DNA of 64,000 bases from contig JAQOTN010000019.1 of the NCBI GenBank assembly GCA_028554745.1, forward strand, positions 1,116,001 to 1,180,000, written 5' to 3'. Both the position numbers and the translations under genes were made by a program. The notes under the pieces were generated by a model that was given only the letters and a program-made list of their open reading frames with translations, did no database searches and was not told the DNA's origin. Positions 1 through 11,946 of the stretch are shown here, in pieces; the stretch's first letter is position 1, and the number at the start of each line of letters is the position of its first letter. Source of the stretch: Blastocrithidia nonstop. Taxonomy: Eukaryota; Euglenozoa; Kinetoplastea; Trypanosomatida; Trypanosomatidae.

Positions 1-1020
1 AAATGTCGAAATTTCATAATAGAAAAAAATGTGTTTTGTAGTAAACTTTTTTTTTAAATATAGTTTCTTTATATACACATTTTTTATAAATATAACAAGC
101 TTTAATTGCCACTGACTAAAGATAGTACTTCTGCGTATTATAACGATAATATAAACTATCATAAGAATTAAAATTTTTAATATATATATATACATATATA
201 TATATGAATATAAACATATCACATTGACAGATCTATAATTGTGTTGAAGGTATTTCCTATGGCTAAATATAAGAGTAACATGTTCATCAAAAGTGATATG
301 TTACTGTATGTCGTTTCAATAAATATTTTACTTTTACTCTGAAGAAAAAAAATGTGCAAATTTGAGTGCACAGGCTATAAAGTAAATGTTCACGCTTTAA
401 TTAAGGTAAGTAGATTACTACGAAAATGTAAGGTTAATGTAATAGTAATTTGAGCGGGTTTTTTTTGTTCACACTTAAATTCTTTTCCTTTAGGCATACT
501 CAGTCACGTATTTGGAAAAAAACTAATTTCTTTTTTTTTTTGTTTTTGGCTTGTGTCTATACATGAATATTGAAATTTACTACAAATATATATATATATA
601 TTTATATATCATAAGCTAAGAATAAGTAACCGGTTTATAACCACTAGAGGGAAAAACTCTATCGATTTAATTTAAGTTACATTCAATTTCTATAATTAAA
701 AAAAAGAATATGTTCAAGTTTTGCTATATTATGCATATGTAATATATATTCTTTGATACTGATGGTATATTATTAAAAAAATTGATGCTATGCAAATTTA
801 TTCACCATGTTTTTGTATTCACAGCGAACAAATTTATTCGCGCATTCGTTTCTTTTTCTTATTTATGTATATACACGAAATCTTTTACCTTTTTTGATAT
901 TACGAAAGAAAAAAAAATTATATTCATTTTTTTTATAGTGTTTCAGGTTGTACACATTTTAAAACCTATAAATTATTGAAGATAAAATTATTTAAGCAAA
1001 AAGGGCAAGAAAAATATTCA
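1..1020. other. AT-rich intergenic spacer
   Basis: Upstream spacer with T-runs and a short TA run near 183-205. No convincing gene. Because stops do not exist in this code every frame is open here, so open frames carry no weight; composition is very AT-rich and gives low-complexity peptides. Confidence 0.6.
921..946 (+). promoter_or_regulatory. Probable trans-splice acceptor for the RAB23-like gene
   Basis: A T-rich tract is followed by AG dinucleotides at 937-938 and 945-946, about 75 bases before the ATG at 1021. Position and composition fit a trypanosomatid polypyrimidine tract plus AG acceptor; no transcript evidence is available. Confidence 0.4.
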
Positions 1021-2274
1021 ATGTCAAAGGTTGACTGATGCTTTAAGGTTATTGTTGTAGGTGATAGCGGTGTAGGTAAAACGAGTTTAATACGACGATT
1101 CGTTCACAACAGTTTCGTTTAGTAGTATAAATAGACGATAGGAGCTTAGTTTGTTTAGAAAGATGTTATTATTAATACGTTAAATACATTGGCACATCTC
1201 ATGTTGTGAGACACTGCTGGAAATCAATAATTTAATGTACTTACTCAAGCATATTACCGAGGATCAGCAGCTGCAATTCTTGCTTTCAGTGCCGCCGATC
1301 GTATTAGCTTTTGTAATATAGTAAGTTGGAAAAGTAAAGTGTAGGCAGTGTGTGGACAAATATCAATGATATTGTGCTAAACAAAAATGGATCTAGTCTC
1401 TGACAATGGAGTAAAATCCACATAAGCAGAGCAGTTGGCGTAACAGTTACGAATTCCATACTTTCGTGTATCAACAAAAGACAACTTTAACGTAAAACAC
1501 TTATTTCAGTTTGTTGCACAAATGTGTGTATTAGCGTAGACATAATTTACCGCGTTAAACACTAACAATTTGTTAAGTATTAATAGTAATGCTGCAAACA
1601 TTACACAAAATATGTCAAATAAATAAGACATTTTGAATAGGTTAGGTAATATTGTCTAGCGCGAATAGAATAAAAACGGTGTAAATAATATTAGAGCTAT
1701 AATAGGAACATCAACATAAAATAAATCAGCACTTGCAGATGTTAATACACACTCAGCTTTCTCACTCACAGATAGTGCATTCCCTACAAACTTACCTCAG
1801 TAATCTAGAGGTGATAGCAAATAGGTAGTTCACATTGTACCAACTACAAATTCACTTGCTAATGCTGTGACGTCAAGTATTGCCGATCATCAGCGAAATC
1901 AACATCACCATAAAAGTCCAGATAAGATGAAGATAAAGTAGATGCAAAAATAAAATATTGACGATCATAAAAATAACGTTAACAATTGCGCCGTCGACAA
2001 CGGAAAGAAAACAGCATTATTAACTAACAAACCGTTTGTTTAGAAGTATAAACAGACTTAATTATTGCGTTAATAGAATAATGCTGATTAGCACTAGCAA
2101 AATGCATACACTAACAATAACTATAGGGTAAATGCTGAAAGAGGCGAAAAAGGAGATAAAGTAAATGACAAAGTTCAACAGAAGAAGTTATTAACAAAAC
2201 CATCAAGTTCGCCATCAATACAGCATAAGAATAAAAAGAAGAAGAAGAAAAAAGTAAAATGCGCATTAATGTAA
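1021..2274 (+). CDS. RAB23: RAB23-like small GTPase with long C-terminal extension and CaaX box
   Basis: Predicted 417 aa. The GTPase domain fills residues 8-170: P-loop GDSGVGKT at 14-21, switch I around YKETIGAEF, switch II WDTAGNQEF at 63-71 (W from TGA, E from TAA), then QAYYRGS. TKMD at 121-124 replaces the usual NKxD, and STK at 153-155 matches the G5 loop. LMLWDTAG and the ...TKDNFNV block resemble Rab23 more than other Rabs. Residues 175-395 are Asn/Lys/Ser-rich and not seen in ordinary Rab23 (about 237 aa). The end is well fixed: a run of lysines is followed by CALM and then TAA at 2272-2274, a textbook prenylation box. In other eukaryotes Rab23 acts in ciliary and membrane traffic. 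Confidence 0.9.
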
Positions 2275-3761
2275 AGTGTCCAATACTTCGGAGATATATA
2301 TATATATATATATATATTGCTTTTGACAGCAAATACTTTAGCGTGGTTTTATATATTTTTTATAAACATCGAACTATATATATAAATTAATTATTTTTTT
2401 CTTACTGCAGACTTGTATAAATTATATTGCTGTCGTTGATACAATATATACGTAAACTTCCCTATCGCAATGACAATATTTGCAGTTTACACTTTTGTAA
2501 AGGTGTAATCTATGTTGTTTTTTAGAAATGTTATCTTGTAATTTATTTTAGAAATTTTTACAAAGAACATCATTATTTGTATCATTACTTTTAATTCACA
2601 GCACTATCAAAAAAAAAAGGGAAGTAGAATTCAAATAAATTTGTGAAATAATGAGTTTTAATTTTATTTACTAAAAAAATTAATTATACATAATCCTTTT
2701 TTTTATTACCCTCTATATTATAGTGACGTAGATGTTTGCTGTACTAACCTATTCGAACATAATAGAGTTATTATCATCTTGTAGCTTTTACACTGTCTGC
2801 TTATAATAAAACCTACACTGTTTTTTTTTTCCAAAATAAAACACCAAATTGTTATGATGCTGTTCTTATTGATTTCGTAGTTTTTATTTCTTGAAAATTT
2901 TATCTCTCTGAGTTTTTCTACACAACTGACTTCAATGTTTATTTAACTTTTAAAGATAAAGTTGTAGTTAGTCTTTGATTAAATACATTGTTTGAAAGTT
3001 TTTAACGTTTTTTACTAATTAACTAATTTAGTATTCTATTTAAATATTTATATAGAGTAATATACATACATATACGTGTACAAATTTATATATAAACATA
3101 TATATATAAATAATATCTTTTTGTTTTTCCTCCACAAAAATAATTACATTAGTGTTTTCTGACATAGCCCAGTTAAAGTTTCTTCTATTCTTTCTCTTAA
3201 ACAATATTGAATTTACCTAGTAAATCAATATTGTTAATCAATATTGTTAATTAATATTGTTGTAAAAAATAAAACATATATATACATATTTATATTTATT
3301 CTGAATTTTTTATAACATTTTGTTTTTATCTACTTCTTCAATACTTTTAATAAAATAATTTGTTTGTCTAATACCTTAGATTTCTCAACTTACATTTTTA
3401 TATATAAAGTTTATATCAAAACTATAGACATAGTTTGTTGTATTGTAATCAAAGAAAATTTCTCTTTTTTAAAAACTGCAAACAAAGGTAGCTGGATTTT
3501 GTTTATCATTTTCTTCGTCATATCTGTACTAGACAGTCTATAGTTATTCTGACAACGTAGACGTCTATTATTATTATATTAATATTTTATTACAAATTTT
3601 ACCTTTAACTTTTCTATTTTGTTACACTTACCACAAAATACAATTCAATTAACATATATATATATATATATATTTTTGTTTGCACAATTTGTTAAATAGA
3701 CAAGGTAGAAAAAATATTATTTGTAGTGTTGTTGTAACATTACAGTATTGAAATTATTTAA
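2275..3761. other. AT-rich intergenic spacer
   Basis: Spacer with TA microsatellites at 2294-2317 and about 3656-3672 and T/C-rich tracts (for example near 3119-3134). No gene that I can support; a 24-codon frame near 2731 is too short to claim. Confidence 0.55.
2294..2317. repeat. TA dinucleotide microsatellite
   Basis: Uninterrupted AT/TA run about 20 bases downstream of the RAB23-like stop codon, in the presumed 3' UTR. Confidence 0.9.
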
Positions 3762-4310
3762 ATGGGTGTGCTGTCATTTTTTCGCCATTTGTGAAAGAGG
3801 AATAAGTAAGGATCGATTTTACTTCTTGGGCTTGATAATTCTGGTAAAACAAGTATATTGCGTCAACTGTGTGATGAGTAGATAGCTGATGTCACACCGA
3901 CACAAGGATTCTCTATCAAGACAATTCAAGTTCAGGGAATAAAGTTGAAAGTGTGAGATATGGGTGGTCAACGAGCTATACGCTTTTATTGACGTCAGTA
4001 TTTTCACAATGCATAGATACTTATTTTTGTTATCGATTCTGCCGATCTCAGCAGAACACGCTAAGCTAAAGATGAGTTTACTTATCTTATGTAATAAGAT
4101 AAATTGTCTGGTGTACCAGTTTTAGTATTTGCTAACAAGCAAGATTTAGTTGGTGCGTTGAGTTGCGCTGAGATAGCAATATTGTTAAATTTAGAAGATC
4201 TGCGTGATCGACGATGACACATTCAGGCCTGCTCTGCATTGTCTGGTGAAGGTTTATTTGAGGGATTAAAATGAGTTGTGCAGCAAATACGCTCGTGAAA
4301 AATTTATTAA
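3762..4310 (+). CDS. ARL3: ARL3-like Arf-family GTPase
   Basis: Predicted 182 aa, the standard ARL3 length. It starts MGVLSFF with Gly2, has the P-loop GLDNSGKT at 23-30, TPTQGF in switch I, VWDMGGQ with W65 from TGA, VIDSAD, and NKQD at 125-128, followed by CSALSGEG. This gene is the best proof of the code: the conserved EE before DKLSGVP is TAA-TAA at 4092-4097, and six TGA codons fall where Trp is expected or tolerated. ARL3 loads lipidated cargo into cilia and flagella by releasing it from PDE6D/UNC119-type carriers, with RP2 as its GAP; trypanosomatids have ARL3 orthologues. The stop is TAA at 4308-4310, giving the family length. Confidence 0.95.
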
Positions 4311-5824
4311 TTATTATATACCACTTGAAATATTTGTAATACATACAACGCAAAAGGTGTGTGTATAAAGTTCAATTTCATTATTTAAACTTCAAAATTC
4401 ATCTTTGAATATCATCATGTTTACATCATTTTTTTTTCCACCCACGATCAATAATAACTATGGCTTATTACTTTCAATAGTTTTATATTCAATAAAAGTA
4501 GCATATTTATTTTTGACGTTTCACAAATTCTTTTAATTTTCTTTTCTGATAAATATATTTAATTAATTGTTTATGTTAATTTCATCTTCGAGAAGGAAAG
4601 TAATTACATCAAATGATAACCTTAATTCAATTTATATTCTTTTATTCATTAGTTTTATTGTGTATTTGTTTTGTGATTAATTGCACTTTTTCAAACTTTT
4701 ACTAATATTATTATTAACATTCAAAACATTTTATTATCATTGAAAACTCTAAGGAAAAAAAATAGCAAAAACTTTTTAATAAATTTTTAATAAAATTGTT
4801 TCTGGGTTGATACAGCTCCAGCATATTAAAAAAACTTCATTCAACAAAAACAAGGAGAAAAAAAACCAACTCAAAGCAATTGAAATTAATACAGAGACGA
4901 CTAAATTTATGTTTTGTTTTATTGGTTATACTGTTTACACTCATGAGTGAATAAATTTAATTTTAATGTTATTTTTTAATGTAATAAACTAAACAAAATT
5001 GACTGAGCATGAATTATTGAATTTTTATTAAAAATTATTAAATGTATACGTGCGCCTTTGAATAAACAATCTTTTTATTAAGTCCTATTGTCAGTGCAAA
5101 AAAAATCACTTTGTTAATTTTTCTTTTGGTAATAGTCTAATACTGATTGTTTTAGCTATCATTTTCACTTCAACAGCAGCCATATTTTTTTAATAATAGA
5201 ATGGCGCAATGCTTTCAGTTATCAAGTAATGGCTAGAAAACAAAACACCGGCAAAATAAAACTTGTAATAACGAAAAGCAAAATCTGTATGTGTATGTTA
5301 AATTTAATTTACACTTGTGATAATAAATACAGCAACAAAATTAATTTGATAATTAGAAAAAATATATAGTTTTCACCACAGTAATTTATTTATCATGATT
5401 TTTGAAATAAATACTTTTCTCTTCTTACTAAAAGAAACTGTCACATTAATTTACATAGGACCTGCGTAGAATAAATTATATTTTCATGTATAAAGTTTTA
5501 ATACAAGCATTTTGTTTTTGACAATTATTGTATACATATATAACATTTCTTAACAAATACTTTCTACATTGACCAAATTTCACCTTATATACAAGAAACA
5601 TATTTGAACTTATTAATTTATCGCTACTCCTATATACAAATGTAAGTGTTCTATTAGAGTGTAACAATTAAATACACGTATTAAGAAAGAGTAATAGCTT
5701 TCTTGTCTAAAAGTTTTATCATGCCATGTCTCTGTAAGATAAGAGCAATTCGTTTAATATCCAAGTAAATTTTTTAGAAAAAAATTCAATTACTAGTTTC
5801 TTTTATTCACTACTTGTCCTTTAT

Positions 5825-5827
<3 letters not shown>

Positions 5828-5864
<37 letters not shown>
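5828..5864. repeat. TA dinucleotide microsatellite
   Basis: Perfect AT repeat of about 37 bases within the spacer. Confidence 0.92.
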
Positions 5865-5866
<2 letters not shown>

Positions 5867-6170
5867 TGTGTTCTCAACAATATTACAACATTTCTATCGT
5901 TGAAAATAACGTTTAAAATGATTTTTTGAAACAGATATAATTTTAAAAAAAGTTAAGAAAGTGTTACATTTTTTTTTCTTTCAATATTTAATTCAAAGTT
6001 AAGTTAACAAGATAAGAGTAAATTTGTAAAACCTCAACAATCAACTTGCAAATTAGGAGTTTTGAGCCTGAGTAAGTAAATTTAAGGAAAAGGCAAAACT
6101 TTAATTGTATATATATTCTTTTTTTCTGTGAATATTAATTGTTACCTCTTCAGTTAATTTTGTCTTATCA

Positions 6171-6189
6171 ACTCCCCTTTTGTTTATAG
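6171..6189 (+). promoter_or_regulatory. Probable trans-splice acceptor
   Basis: A C/T-rich stretch (ACTCCCCTTTTGTTT) is followed by AG at 6188-6189, about 140 bases upstream of the ATG at 6330. It is the most pyrimidine-rich tract before this gene. Confidence 0.4.
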
Positions 6190-6329
6190 TTATGGTATAG
6201 TTAATAAATAAGCTTTAATTACAGCAAGCGCGTTGTAACGCATCATAACAAATATTTACAAACGATAATATTTAACTAGACAACAAGAAAATAAGTTTAA
6301 GCCAACTATTCAATACTTCGTCATAAGAA

Positions 6330-9300
6330 ATGTCTTTTAATAAAGTTAATACTCCTGTTACATCTATTGCCAATTCTTCGTAATTGTGTACCATAAGTAA
6401 TGATGTAAATTGTAACAGCTGATCGAATGAACAAAGTAGAGCTTCGTCAACATTTGCAAGTCGATTCCTTACTGCCAAACAATTTTAATGCTTGTACCTG
6501 GATTGAAGTGATAAATACAAAAATTATTAACAAAGATTTGATATAATTCCAAGCTAATCAACAACTACGCTAACAACATAAAATAAGCATGGCAACAACA
6601 GTTTATGGTAACTGAAACCTGAGCAAACTAAAAATTATCAAAATGCTTCTAACAATTAAATAGGAGATTAAACTGTTTGCGATTAGTAACAGAAGTTGCA
6701 ATAGCAGAAAACTTATTAAAGATCTTAAATTAAATTTGTGAAAAAGGAATATTATACGGAGCCAGCGAATGCGCAACAATAATCATGTGAAAAATGTCGT
6801 TGTAAAAAAGTCTATGATAAATAATATTAGCTAACAAGGGCAAAGAAGATTGCTTAAGAGCCTTGTACGCACAATATCAACAATAAAAGTCATACTAACT
6901 ACAACTATTTGTAAAGAAAATGCCTAAAAGGCAGATCAGGTAACATAAAGACAAATGAAAATAATCAAAAAAACTTATTATATAGAGAATATTGTCCTAA
7001 AAAACATAATAAAAAAATTTATAATAAGCAAATCTCAAGAAATTAGAAACTAAAAAACTGTCAATGCTACTGTGAAAAACTATAGCCAGTTTATAATATG
7101 CACAAGTGCATAGATAATTTTAACGGTGAGAGACATGTGATCAATAGTGTAGACAAGTCAAAAGTGGTAGCGGTAAAGCCTATTCGTGTTGGTAGTACAA
7201 CAGCAATAAGTAAACGTTTTGACAGTGACACATCAACATACATGCAAGCATATAATTAAAATAATTTGTGTAAACCTTTGTTACCTTCGTCATCAAACCT
7301 ACACAAATGTGTAGAGATGCACAATTTGCAGGATGTGCGTGGTCTACAACTTCAATTGCGTGACAAGCAGAGATAGATTGAATCACTTCAAAAATGTATA
7401 CAAAAGTATGAAGTTTTTGCTCACTCACTTAGACAAGAGTACTTACGAAATTTACAACATGATCAACATTAGATCATTATTAAGAAAAAGATAAATGCCA
7501 GACGCAGAAAAAGGATTGATGGTGATAATCATGATTATGATGGTGATGATGATAATGTTGGTGATGATTATTATGATGATAGCGATAGTAATCAAAATGT
7601 GCGCACCGCAATGTAGCATCGAATTTTATTTTTGTAAGCAAAACTATTCAATATGTACAAGTAGCTAGATCAAACAAGGTTAAGTGTACGTGCGTAGCGC
7701 AGCAGATAGCTTTAATATCAACTGCGTGTCTGTAAACACGAATTATAATTGTATAGAAAAGCATCATATGATGCTGGTAAATGCAATCATTTCAATCGTC
7801 TGCGCGTATTGCATCATCAAAGTGTAGGACAATATCACATAACGATACGCAATAATGAACCCAAATTAATACAGAACACGCACAATAACTATGACAATGT
7901 ATTGCATCAATGAGATGCGAGTAAATAGAATAATACCTCGTACCAAACTGATATATCACCATCATTGTTACCGTCTTTACACGCAGTAAATATAGCAAAA
8001 ACAGTAGTAGAAGAAGAAGAAGAAACACGAGATGAAGAAAAAGACGAGAAGGACACAACAAACTTAAAATAGTTACGAATTAATAAAAATGGTTAGGCCA
8101 CAAAATAATTATTGGAAAAACTAAATGATCGTGATTGCTTCATATAAACTTTGAAGCAACTATGCTAGTAACAACAAACTCGTTTAGAGCGCACAAGGCA
8201 AGAATTAGAAAAAACGCACATTGCACTCTAATAAAGTGAAAAAAGCAAGACTAAGCTAACAGACGATATAATTAACTTGACAAAAGAGTTGAGTTAATTG
8301 CGATGCTTGCCGCGTAAGGTTGCGTCTATGCAATGTGAGTTGTTAAATTTACACGGATATGTTTGTGCATATCGTTAGTCACTGCATGATTTCTCAGATG
8401 TTATATGTAAGTGCAATAGTCAGGTATCACATGTCTAAACTGAATATAAATCTGACAAACTATAAAGCACCAAAAACAATATCATCATAATTTTGTAATA
8501 ATTAAAGTAGATACAGTGCAATTTGCAGCTGCGCTGAAGTGAACAAAGTAAAAAAAAACTAGAAATGCTTGATTAATAAATGTAGGACAAACGCGCAGTG
8601 ATAGATCGTAACAGTGATGAAGTTAAGCAATTACTAGACACACTTACCGTAAAATTGCAGATGCTACAGAATAATTTACACATTAATCCTTCACTGAAAG
8701 CCACGAAAAAATTGTAGTCTGCACCGCGTAGCTGTATATAATTACATCGCACGGAATCTGCTAATAAATAATCACAATCTTAAAACTAAAATACACTTGC
8801 ATTACAAAATAAATATTAAACGTAATAAAAGCCTCATGTAGAAGTAGGTGAGATATAAAAGACTTAATTAAATGTTGAAACTGCGACTTTTGATGCTGAT
8901 GTTTGTTAAAAGTAGAAAATACTTATTGACTCTTAACATGCTGACTAGCACTCAAATGATGTTCTTCCTGACAACAAGGATTATGATAACATAAGCATTT
9001 CAAAAAAAATAATTGTTCAAGTACAAGTAGCAGATGGCGCATAGACTACGAACAACATGAAAGATTTATAAATGGATGTTAGTGAAAATCAACATCAGCA
9101 TTAGCAGTAGCAAATGTTGAATTAGGCGACATATGATATTAAAAGTGAAAGCTAATCCTAACATTTGCAAACTTTAAAAATTGTTCAAGAAGAAAGTACA
9201 ATGATGTAAACAACAACAACAACAACAACAGCAACAACAGCAGCAAAAGCAACGATTACCTCGATACCAACAGTTACATCTGTGACTGCTAATACTTCAT

Positions 9301-11435
9301 TTTCATCTTCATCTTTTTCGTCTCTATAACAATATACATAGAAGCTGTAAGGTTCATCAAAACTCTCACTACCAGAGCGTACACTATAATTGTAAAAAAA
9401 TGGTTAGGCATAAAAAGATTATGAATATTAGGAAAAAATTTATAGTTAGCCAACAATCTAAACATAGTCATCAACGTAAATAATTGCGCATCCACCTACA
9501 AAATAAATTACACGAACATAACAAAACGTTCTTCAACCATTACCACCACCACCACCACCAGAAATTGCAACTTCACCATCAGCAATGTCATTGTAGGTGA
9601 AGATGAATGTAGATGATTTAACATAAAAACAAATATCGAAAGTGTAAATACCACTAATACAGACAAAAGATGTTTAACAGTGTTAAGCTGGCGTTGATGA
9701 TATCGATAATAATAATAATAATAATAATGATGATGATAATGATGATAATAATAATGATGATGATAATGATGATGATGATGATATTGGCAACAATCACAGT
9801 AATGTAAAACTTGAAAGATGAAAGATGTAAATTAGCTTAAGCAGCACAGATAATATTACAGTATCTGCCAATAAAAATGATTAAAAAAGTAATGGTAATA
9901 TTACTACGAATGATAAAAGTATTGGTAGTGATGATTGGAATGATGATGATAATAATATTTTGATGAACATAAATGATAGACAAGAATTTGATGCACAAAA
10001 GTAATTTCTCATTGATAATACTGCATTGGATAAGAAATAGTAACCTACTTGAAAAGTTGATAACGTAGTGAATAATTGCAACTGTAGCAAATCTGGTGCT
10101 CTACAATAACACAATACTGAAGAGAATGTTAACTAGTTCGGTTAATAGTAAATTGACTGCACAATTTAGAGCACTAGTAGCAAAAATAACTCGCAAACGT
10201 AAAGATAGTAAAAAGTGCCTTGTACATTATAATAAAAAAAATCTACATAACTTTAAGATTAATACAGGCAGTAAGGTCAAATTATATAGTAGACGTAATT
10301 GTAATAATAGTAGCAACAACAACTTTTGTAGCAATCAAATTAAGATCACAATTTACATGAAATAAACAACATTAGCAACAATAACAACAACAACAACAAT
10401 AATAATAAGGATAGCAAATACAACATTATCAATAAAAACACAAGTGAAAATGAAAGTGTGGTTAACACAAGTGTACCGACACATATAAGCTAAACATAAA
10501 ATAGACTTGCAGTTAACAAATCAAAATTATCAAAACGTCAATGACGACGCCGGCAGCAGAAGCAACGACGGAAACAACGACGACGTGAACAACGAAAATA
10601 GCAAGTAGAACGTAATGAGAAGAAGCAATTACTGTAAGAGTAAGCGCAGCAGCATTAGAAGTAGCAAGTTTAGAATTATCAGTAAGAAAAACAATAGCTG
10701 ATGCAAATTCGAGAATAAGAGCAAAAGCAACAACGACAAAAGCATCAAGGTAAAAAAAGAGGTAAACAAGTGTTAGAACAAAAATTGAACGTAAAAGGCA
10801 AAGCAGAAAAGAGACAATGGTAAGCATAGTGTGAAACGGCACACTCAACTGCATTAACCTCTAACGTAACATCACAATCACAACATTCGTAATAGCACTG
10901 TTGCAAAATTTAGTAGGAGAGTCAGTAACAGTTGTCTGAAAACGTAAAGCAGTAAACGACATCAACGTCAGCGAACTAATCTGCTTAACTTAATGCGTGC
11001 GTTATTGATCGTAAAAGTGATTTAACAGAAAACGCCAGTTAATATGCACAATAAAATGAAATTGATAGAGAACAAGTCAGTTAGACATTACTTTTGCAAA
11101 CTCCTGAATAGAAACCTTTTTTAGTTTCTCGATCACCGCTTTTGCGCAGTAAACTTCCTGATCGTTATGCCTGCAATTCTGCAGATGATGACTCGTTCGC
11201 CTCCTACAATAACTCTTTTACAAACAACTAAGTCAACTATAAGCAAAGACGTAATCTTGACGGAAGTGAATTGGACGATTTATATAAGAGCAAAAATAGT
11301 AATATCTATAACCAAAACGGCGGCGGTGACGATGATAATGATAACTACAATGATGATGATGATGATAATGGTGATGATGATGATGAGAAAACCACGTTTT
11401 CTGTTCACCATATCAATAAACTTGTCAATGAGTAA
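6330..11435 (+). CDS. Large acidic coiled-coil protein of unknown function
   Basis: Predicted about 1701 aa. I do not recognise the family. One frame stays protein-like throughout with Glu at TAA/TAG. Heptad-like Leu/Gln/Glu stretches suggest coiled coil (for example around residues 340-370 and 610-800). There is a Pro run near residue 1073, Asp/Asn runs near 9706-9784 and 11325-11390, a Gln/Arg/Lys-rich block near residues 1400-1500, and an ordered-looking tail with the motif LLRSKLPDRYACN. The ATG at 6330 is the first in frame after the pyrimidine tract. The end is uncertain: TAA at 11433-11435 is followed by more in-frame TAA at 11442, 11457 and 11460. A cytoskeletal or flagellar scaffold is possible but only a guess. 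Confidence 0.75.
9706..9784 (+). repeat. AAT/GAT trinucleotide run coding Asn/Asp
   Basis: Mixed AAT and GAT repeats in frame inside the coiled-coil gene, coding an Asn/Asp-only tract. The same kind of run recurs in most long genes of this window. Confidence 0.85.
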
Positions 11436-11637
11436 ATAAATTAAGTAAAGAGTAAATAATAAATAACAAGTAATCATATTAAAAGTTTAAAAAAAAAATG
11501 TTGAGAAAAATAAAAGTAATGTTAGAATTATTATTTTTTTTTGAAACAACCCACTGTACATTGATGTTATATTTTGAATTTTTCATAATTGCCATATCAA
11601 ATGCATTAGAATGATAACTTTTTTATCTTTATGTAAA

Positions 11638-11690
<53 letters not shown>

Positions 11691-11946
11691 ATTACTTTTA
11701 TTTTTCATGTAGAAGAGTTTGTGTTATTAAAATAAATAAATATGTTTTTATGTAATCATAATAGTTGTCATTTTACACCGTTTTGTAAAAATAAATAAAT
11801 GTATATACAATAAAAAAAATTAATGTGTTTTTCTTTAACTAATTCGGTTATTATTGTATACTATAAATTGAAACGCTCACTGTAAGAAATTGATTTATAC
11901 ATAACAAAAATAAAAGTTAAATAAGTAGATAGGAAAGAAATTAAAA
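11436..11946. other. AT-rich intergenic spacer with TA microsatellite
   Basis: Contains further in-frame TAA codons just after the upstream gene, a TA run at 11639-11685 and a T-rich tract around 11821-11837 that could serve trans-splicing of the next gene. No gene seen. Confidence 0.6.
11639..11685. repeat. TA dinucleotide microsatellite
   Basis: Perfect TA repeat of about 46 bases, the longest in the window. Confidence 0.92.

Larger units (their letters stand above)
4311..6329. other. Long AT-rich intergenic spacer
   Basis: About 2 kb, the longest spacer here. It holds a long TA microsatellite (5828-5864) and many poly-T tracts. A frame from about 5203 gives a roughly 40-residue peptide ending TGA-TAA-TAA, but it has no recognisable feature. 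Nothing else can be supported. Confidence 0.5.

Noticed and set aside
352-560. Possible short gene beginning MCKFECTGYK
   Set aside because: The peptide becomes UTR-like after about 40 residues, there is no plausible end, and nothing supports it beyond an open frame.
1021-2274. Reading the genes as decayed pseudogenes full of stops
   Set aside because: The in-frame stops fall on conserved Glu and Trp positions, motifs are intact and frames never shift. Random decay would hit all residues and include frameshifts.
3762-4310. Ciliate-type code with TAA/TAG = Gln
   Set aside because: At diagnostic sites (ARL3 EE, CTU1 HNADDTAET, kinase LEEDL, TBC EESAFW) orthologues have Glu or Asp, not Gln; gene arrangement is also trypanosomatid and not ciliate.
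9540-9790. CRISPR-like or satellite array
   Set aside because: The repetition is in-frame trinucleotide runs inside a coding region with no spacers or repeat units of CRISPR size.
10513-10854. Minus-strand 113-codon frame, Val/Leu-rich
   Set aside because: Antisense shadow of the Gln/Arg/Lys-rich coding tract of the coiled-coil gene.
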